Notes under the pieces: generated by a model | Told to the model about the DNA's origin: nothing | The model's database searches: none | The model's input: the letters and a program-made list of their open reading frames with translations, nothing else | Part shown: positions 59,220-64,000 of the stretch, in pieces | Layout: each line of letters starts with the position of its first letter | Position numbering within the stretch: position 1 is the stretch's first letter | Translations under genes and position numbers: made by a program | NCBI RefSeq assembly: GCF_026340975.1 | Contig: NZ_JAPEOS010000002.1 | Span: 2,477,001-2,541,000, forward strand | Length of the DNA: 64,000 nt | Reading direction: 5' to 3' | Source: Streptomyces sp. NBC_01214 | Lineage (GTDB): Bacteria; Actinomycetota; Actinomycetes; Streptomycetales; Streptomycetaceae

Positions 59220-59303
59220 ATGGCCGATGTGGCCTTCGTCGTCACCACGATCGCGGTTTTCGCGTTGGTGGCTCTCATCGCCAAGGGGGTGACGAAGCTG
59301 TGA
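59220..59303 (+). CDS. 27-residue membrane peptide upstream of kdpF
   Basis: Reads MADVAFVVTTIAVFALVALI then AKGVTKL, a single helix with a basic C terminus. CAGGAG lies 6 nt before the ATG. Its TGA overlaps the GTG start of kdpF (GTGA), so it belongs to the operon. Similar peptides precede kdpF in other actinomycetes as far as I recall. It may be an extra small subunit. Confidence 0.65.
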   Translation: MADVAFVVTTIAVFALVALIAKGVTKL

Positions 59304-59389
59304 CTGCCGAGAACATCGTCGGCCTGGTCGTGGCCGTCGCTCTGCTGGGATATCTCGTCCTCGCCCTCGTCAAGCCGGAGAGGTTCTGA
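59300..59389 (+). CDS. kdpF: KdpF subunit
   Basis: A 29-residue single-helix subunit: TAENIVGLVVAVALLGYLVL then ALVKPERF. It starts with GTG overlapping the upstream peptide and precedes kdpA by 8 nt. KdpF is embedded in the membrane and stabilises KdpABC. Confidence 0.88.
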   Translation: MTAENIVGLVVAVALLGYLVLALVKPERF

Positions 59390-59397
59390 GTCCCGAT

Positions 59398-61062
59398 ATG
59401 AGCCCCGTTCTTGCTGACGTGCTCCAGGTGGCGGCGCTGATCGCCGCCCTGGCCCTGGTGCACCGCCCCCTGGGCGACTACATGGCCCGCGTCTTCTCCT
59501 CCGAGAAGCACCTGCGGGTCGAGAAGTGGATCTACCGCAGCGTCGGCGCCAATCCGAACGCTGAGATGCGCTGGTCCGCCTACCTGCGCGCGGTCCTCGC
59601 CTTCTCCGCCGTGAGCGTGCTGTTGCTGTATGTGCTCCAGCGCGTACAGCACGTCCTGCCGCTGTCACTCGGCTTCGAGGCGATCACCCCGGACCAGGCG
59701 TTCAACACCGCCGCGTCCTTCGTGTCGAACACGAACTGGCAGTCGTACTCAGGCGAGACGGCCATGAGCCACGTCACCCAGACCGCCGGCCTGGCCGTCC
59801 AGAACTTCGTCTCGGCAGCCGTCGGCATCGCCGTCGCGGTGGCCCTCGTACGCGGCTTCGCCCGCTCCCGCACGGGCGAGCTGGGCAACTTCTGGGCGGA
59901 CCTGGTGCGCGGCACCGTCCGCATCCTGATCCCCATCTCGGTGATCGCCGCGATCCTGCTGGTCGCCGCGGGCGCCATCCAGAACTTCGGCGGCATCCAC
60001 GACCTCACCACGGTGACCGGGCAGCCCCAGAGCATCTCGCCGGGCGCGGTGGCCTCCCAGGAAGCCATCAAGGACCTGGGCACCAACGGCGGCGGCTACT
60101 TCAACGCCAACTCCGCCCATCCCTTTGAGAACCCCAACGGCTTCTCGAACCTGCTGACGATCTTCCTGCTCCTGGTGATCCCCTTCTCGCTGCCGCGCAC
60201 GTTCGGCCGCATGGTCGGCAACGTCAAGCAGGGCTACGCGATCGTCGCCGCGATGGGGACGATCTGGTTCGTCGGCGTGGTTCTGGTGACCTGGCTCGAG
60301 TACGCGCATCCCGGCACGGCCTCGCAGCTGGCGGGCGGCGCCATGGAGGGCAAGGAGCAGCGCTTCGGCGAAGGCCCGTCCTCGCTGTTCGCGGTCTCCA
60401 CCACCATGACCTCCACCGGTTCGGTGAACTCCTTCCACGACTCCTACGGCGGACTGTCCGGTGGTGTGCTGCTGCTCGGCATGATGCTGGGCGAGATTGC
60501 GCCCGGAGGCGTGGGCTCCGGGCTCTACGGCATGCTGATCATGGCGGTCATCGCGGTCTTCCTGGCCGGTCTGATGGTCGGCCGTACGCCCGAGTACCTG
60601 GGCAAGAAGATCGGCACCCGCGAGATCAAGTTCGCGGCCTGCTACATCTTCATCACCCCCGCGCTGGTGCTCGTAGGCACGGCGGTGGCGATGGCCCTGC
60701 CGGACGGCAAGGAGGCCATGACCAACGTCGGGGCGCACGGCTTCTCCGAGGTTCTGTACGCCTACACCTCCGCGTCGAACAACAACGGCTCCGCGTTCGC
60801 CGGCTTCGGTGCCAACACGCCGTTCTTCAACACGGCGCTGGGCCTGTGCATGCTGTTGGGCCGGTTCCTGCCCATGGTGTTCGTGCTGGCGCTGGCCGGC
60901 TCGCTCGCCGAGCAGGCGCCCGTCCCGGCCACCGCGGGCACCCTGCGTACGGAGAAGCCGCTGTTCACCGGCCTGCTCGTCGGCGCGATCCTGATCATTA
61001 CCGGTCTGACGTTCTTCCCGGCGCTGGCGCTGGGTCCGCTCGCCGAGGGGCTGGGGTCATGA
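59398..61062 (+). CDS. kdpA: K+-transporting ATPase subunit KdpA
   Basis: A 554-residue channel-like subunit with ten helices and four selectivity-filter loops. The second, LGTNGGGYFNANSAHPFENP, and another, TSTGSVNSFHDSYGG, are intact. It binds K+ with high affinity and passes it to the KdpB pump. Its stop overlaps the kdpB start (ATGA). Confidence 0.97.
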   Translation: MSPVLADVLQVAALIAALALVHRPLGDYMARVFSSEKHLRVEKWIYRSVGANPNAEMRWSAYLRAVLAFSAVSVLLLYVLQRVQHVLPLSLGFEAITPDQAFNTAASFVSNTNWQSYSGETAMSHVTQTAGLAVQNFVSAAVGIAVAVALVRGFARSRTGELGNFWADLVRGTVRILIPISVIAAILLVAAGAIQNFGGIHDLTTVTGQPQSISPGAVASQEAIKDLGTNGGGYFNANSAHPFENPNGFSNLLTIFLLLVIPFSLPRTFGRMVGNVKQGYAIVAAMGTIWFVGVVLVTWLEYAHPGTASQLAGGAMEGKEQRFGEGPSSLFAVSTTMTSTGSVNSFHDSYGGLSGGVLLLGMMLGEIAPGGVGSGLYGMLIMAVIAVFLAGLMVGRTPEYLGKKIGTREIKFAACYIFITPALVLVGTAVAMALPDGKEAMTNVGAHGFSEVLYAYTSASNNNGSAFAGFGANTPFFNTALGLCMLLGRFLPMVFVLALAGSLAEQAPVPATAGTLRTEKPLFTGLLVGAILIITGLTFFPALALGPLAEGLGS

Positions 61063-63203
61063 CCACCAACGTAAAGAACCACGAGGACCCGATGCCCACC
61101 GCCACCACTACCGGGACCCCGGCGCCGCACAGCGACGTCCCGACGGGCCACAAGCCCGACAGCGGGCGCGTGGGCGCCGGTCTCTTCGACCCCAAGCAGC
61201 TGCTGAAGTCCTTCCCGGACGCGGTGCGCAAACTCGACCCCCGTGTGATGATCAAGTCGCCGGTCATGTTCGTGGTTCTGATCGGTTCGGTCGTCACGAC
61301 CGTGCTGGTGTGTCTGGACCCGACCGACTGGTTCGGCTGGGCCATCACGGCCTGGCTGTGGCTGACCACCATCTTCGCGAACCTCGCGGAGGCCGTCGCC
61401 GAGGGACGCGGCAAGGCGCAGGCAGATACTCTGCGCAAGGCCAAGACCGACACCGTCGCCCGCCGCATAGTCGGCAAGGACGAGGAGCGCGTCCCGGGCA
61501 CGGAGCTGCGCATCGGCGACCTGGTGGTGTGCGAGGCCGGCGACATCATCCCCGGCGACGGAGACGTCGTCGAAGGTGTCGCGTCCGTCGACGAGTCCGC
61601 CATCACCGGCGAGTCCGCCCCGGTCATCCGTGAATCGGGCGGCGACCGCAGTGCGGTCACCGGCGGTACGAGAGTTCTCTCGGACCGCATCGTCATCAAG
61701 ATCACGACGAAGCCGGGCGAGACCTTCATCGACCGGATGATCAACCTGGTGGAGGGCGCGGCGCGGCAGAAGACGCCGAACGAGATCGCCCTGAACATCC
61801 TGCTGGCCTCCCTGACGATCGTCTTCCTGCTGGCCGTGGTGACGCTGAAGCCGTTCGCGATCTACGCGGGCGCCGACGAGCAGACGTCGATGATCGTGCT
61901 GACCGCACTGCTGGTCTGCCTGATTCCCACCACCATCGGCGCCCTGCTCTCCGCGATCGGCATCGCCGGCATGGACCGCCTCGTCCAGCGCAACGTGCTG
62001 GCCATGTCCGGGCGCGCCGTCGAGGCCGCCGGCGACGTCTCCACCCTGCTCCTCGACAAGACAGGCACCATCACCCTGGGCAACCGCCAGGCGTCGGAGT
62101 TCGTCCCCGTCAAGGGCACCACCGCAGCCGAGCTCGCGGACGCCGCCCAGCTGTCCTCGCTGGCCGACGAGACCCCTGAGGGCCGCTCCATCGTCGTCCT
62201 GGCGAAGGAGAAGTACGGGCTGCGCGAACGCCACCAGGGCGAACTGACCCACGCCTCCTGGGTCCCGTTCACCGCCCAGACCCGCATGTCAGGTGTCGAC
62301 GTGGACGGCAGGAAGACCCGCAAGGGCGCCTCGGGCTCCATCATCACCTGGGTCAAGGAGCAGGGCGGCCAGGTCGCTGCCGACGCCCAGGAACTCACCG
62401 ACACCATCTCCCAGGCCGGCGGCACCCCGCTACTGGTCGCCGTCGAGGACGAGAAGGGCGCCCGCGTCCTCGGTGTCATCCACCTCAAGGACGTCGTCAA
62501 GGAGGGCATGCGCGAGCGGTTCGATGAGCTGCGCCGCATGGGCATCAAGACGGTCATGATCACGGGTGACAACCCGCTGACCGCGAAGGCCATCGCGGAG
62601 GAGGCGGGCGTGGACGACTTCCTCGCCGAGGCCACGCCCGAGGACAAGATGGCCCTCATCAAGCGGGAGCAGGCCGGCGGCAAGCTCGTCGCGATGACCG
62701 GTGACGGTACGAACGACGCCCCGGCCCTCGCGCAGGCCGACGTCGGCGTGGCCATGAACACGGGCACCTCGGCCGCCAAGGAGGCCGGGAACATGGTGGA
62801 CCTGGACTCCAACCCCACCAAACTCATCGAGATCGTCGAGATCGGCAAGCAACTCCTCATCACCCGGGGTGCGCTCACGACCTTCTCCATCGCCAACGAC
62901 GTCGCGAAGTACTTCGCGATCATCCCGGCCATGTTCGCGGTCGCCTACCCGGGCCTGGACAAGCTCAACATCATGGGCCTTGCCTCGCCCGAGTCCGCGA
63001 TCCTCTCCGCGGTCATCTTCAACGCGTTGATCATCATCGCTCTCGTGCCGCTCGCCCTGAAGGGCGTCCGGTACCGGCCGACCAGCGCGGACAAGATGCT
63101 GCGCCGCAACCTCGGGATCTACGGCCTGGGCGGCCTGATCGCCCCGTTCATCGGCATCAAGCTCATCGACCTGCTCATCTCCCTCATCCCCGGGCTCGCC
63201 TGA
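61059..63203 (+). CDS. kdpB: K+-transporting P-type ATPase subunit KdpB
   Basis: A 714-residue P-type ATPase. All key motifs are present: TGES actuator loop (DESAITGESAPVIRESGGD), phosphorylated Asp333 in LLLDKTGTITLGNR, nucleotide-binding domain and the hinge TGDGTNDAPALAQADVGVAM. The first 50 residues are a hydrophilic extension typical of actinomycetes. It energises KdpA. Confidence 0.97.
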   Translation: MTTNVKNHEDPMPTATTTGTPAPHSDVPTGHKPDSGRVGAGLFDPKQLLKSFPDAVRKLDPRVMIKSPVMFVVLIGSVVTTVLVCLDPTDWFGWAITAWLWLTTIFANLAEAVAEGRGKAQADTLRKAKTDTVARRIVGKDEERVPGTELRIGDLVVCEAGDIIPGDGDVVEGVASVDESAITGESAPVIRESGGDRSAVTGGTRVLSDRIVIKITTKPGETFIDRMINLVEGAARQKTPNEIALNILLASLTIVFLLAVVTLKPFAIYAGADEQTSMIVLTALLVCLIPTTIGALLSAIGIAGMDRLVQRNVLAMSGRAVEAAGDVSTLLLDKTGTITLGNRQASEFVPVKGTTAAELADAAQLSSLADETPEGRSIVVLAKEKYGLRERHQGELTHASWVPFTAQTRMSGVDVDGRKTRKGASGSIITWVKEQGGQVAADAQELTDTISQAGGTPLLVAVEDEKGARVLGVIHLKDVVKEGMRERFDELRRMGIKTVMITGDNPLTAKAIAEEAGVDDFLAEATPEDKMALIKREQAGGKLVAMTGDGTNDAPALAQADVGVAMNTGTSAAKEAGNMVDLDSNPTKLIEIVEIGKQLLITRGALTTFSIANDVAKYFAIIPAMFAVAYPGLDKLNIMGLASPESAILSAVIFNALIIIALVPLALKGVRYRPTSADKMLRRNLGIYGLGGLIAPFIGIKLIDLLISLIPGLA

Positions 63204-63212
63204 ATTAGGAAC

Positions 63213-63860
63213 GTGCTGATCGCCATGAACAACTCCGTCTCCAACACAGGCCGTCTCCTGGTCGCCGCGCTGCGGATGCTGCTGGTGCTGACCGTCGTGA
63301 CCGGCATCCTCTACCCGCTCGCCGTCACCGGGGTCGCCCAGGCGCTCTTCCACGACAAGGCCAACGGCTCCTTGGTCAAGGCCGATGGCCAAGAGGTCGG
63401 CTCCTCGCTCATCGGCCAGAGCTGGGACCTCCCCAAGAAGAACCCGGATGACGAGGAAGAGGCAGCGCGTCCGGACCCCAAGTGGTTCCAGCCGCGCCCG
63501 TCCAACAGCGGCTACAACCCCCTGGCCACCGGCTCCAGCCAGCTCGGCGCGTCCGACTCCCGGCTGGTGCAAGCGGTCACCGATGCCAAGAAGCAGGTGG
63601 CCGAGTTCAACGGCGTCCCGGAATCCGAGGTGCCCAAGGACGCGGTCACCGGCTCCGCCTCCGCGATCGACCCGCACATCTCCCCGGAGTACGCGGAGAT
63701 TCAGATCAAGCGCGTGGCCAAGGAGAACGGCCTCACTGAGCAGCAGGCGGCCAAGCTGGTCGAGGAGCACACCGAGGGCCGCACCGCCGGCTTCCTCGGC
63801 GAGCCCCACGTCAACGTCCTGAAGCTCAACCTCGCGCTGAAGGATCTGGCCAAGCGCTGA
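63213..63860 (+). CDS. kdpC: K+-transporting ATPase subunit KdpC
   Basis: A 215-residue subunit with one N-terminal helix (LLVLTVVTGILYPLAVTGVA) and an external domain with WFQPRPSNSGYNPLATGSSQ and DAVTGSASAIDPHISPEYA, the family signatures. The GTG at 63213 or an ATG at 63225 (MNNSVSNTGR) may be the start. It acts as a catalytic chaperone in the Kdp complex. Confidence 0.95.
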   Translation: MLIAMNNSVSNTGRLLVAALRMLLVLTVVTGILYPLAVTGVAQALFHDKANGSLVKADGQEVGSSLIGQSWDLPKKNPDDEEEAARPDPKWFQPRPSNSGYNPLATGSSQLGASDSRLVQAVTDAKKQVAEFNGVPESEVPKDAVTGSASAIDPHISPEYAEIQIKRVAKENGLTEQQAAKLVEEHTEGRTAGFLGEPHVNVLKLNLALKDLAKR

Positions 63861-63967
63861 TGCCCGGCCTGAACGGGCTTCGGAGCCGCCGGGACACGGG
63901 ATTTCCGTGTCCCGCCGGCTCCGCCCCATATCCAGCACGCCCACCGCGGAAGGAAGGCGCCACACAG

Positions 63968-64000
63968 ATGACCAGGGTCCTGGTGGTGGAAGACGACCCG
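63968..64000 (+). CDS. Response regulator start, probably KdpE (cut by window end)
   Basis: Only MTRVLVVEDDP is visible, the first strand and acidic pocket of a receiver domain. GGAAGGAAGG lies upstream. It directly follows kdpC, so it is probably KdpE. In many actinomycetes the sensor kdpD comes between; here it does not. Confidence 0.7.
   Translation, partial: MTRVLVVEDDP

Overview
The window reads as a high-GC actinomycete chromosome, most likely Streptomyces or a close relative. The support is a complete ectA-ectB-ectC-ectD ectoine/hydroxyectoine operon followed by ehuBCD uptake genes, SpoIIE-type phosphatase and RsbW-like kinase genes, GC-rich codon use, ATGA/GTGA translational overlaps and many small membrane proteins. 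The overall theme is ion, pH and osmotic homeostasis plus envelope maintenance, and many genes are broken or duplicated, as expected of an accessory, fast-evolving region.

Layout. 1-4.6 kb: an NhaP antiporter / CBS / NhaD-ArsB permease operon, and small membrane proteins. 4.8-6.3 kb: a hypothetical protein and a lipoprotein. 6.77-16.87 kb: a foreign island of about 10.1 kb that splits ehuA. It carries a remnant STAND/NB-ARC locus hit by an IS630 fragment, a 1,514-residue protein ending in 333-bp tandem repeats, and a three-gene module (13-zinc-ribbon protein, XRE protein, tyrosine recombinase). 16.9-22.9 kb: ehuA 5' half, ehuD, ehuC, ehuB, ectD, ectC, ectB, ectA on the minus strand. 23-37.5 kb: CLC channel remnant, MarR, SpoIIE phosphatase, small membrane cassettes, PucR pseudogene, methyltransferase, molybdopterin oxidoreductase, DUF4142 protein, three related membrane-anchored proteins and an intact PucR regulator. 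37.7-39.9 kb: TetR with an FAD monooxygenase and a clear operator. 40-47.7 kb: an OB-fold membrane protein, flotillin and giant AAA+ ATPase operon. 48.8-53.3 kb: alanine/glycine symporter, NhaA and a decayed copy of the first locus. 53.6-56.5 kb: SPFH/NfeD pair, RsbW-like kinase and a small membrane protein. 56.7-64 kb: a decayed second kdp locus, the intact kdpFABC operon and the start of a response regulator.

Two families of repeated cis elements tie the region together. The first (four copies: 4.06, 28.6, 36.3 and 39.9 kb) has the palindrome TGCCGGTCACCGGCA at a fixed 22-nt offset from GGCATCA and 40-41 nt upstream of a GGATCA-like box; it precedes small membrane genes and the flotillin/AAA+ operon. 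The second (four copies: 0.46, 50.56, 53.03 and 56.62 kb) has the core GCCGGGAAGTCTGGTCGGCG, and in two copies is followed by a nested hairpin with compensating changes; it precedes nhaP, nhaA, a remnant of the nhaP-type locus and a small membrane gene. It looks like a structured mRNA leader. I did not recognise either family from memory.

The ectoine genes should make and hydroxylate the compatible solute, Kdp should import potassium, and NhaP/NhaA/NhaD-like carriers and AgcS should handle sodium and protons. Uptake of ectoine through Ehu should be impaired while the island sits in ehuA; precise recombination at the 5-bp repeat TTGCT would restore an in-frame 267-codon ehuA.
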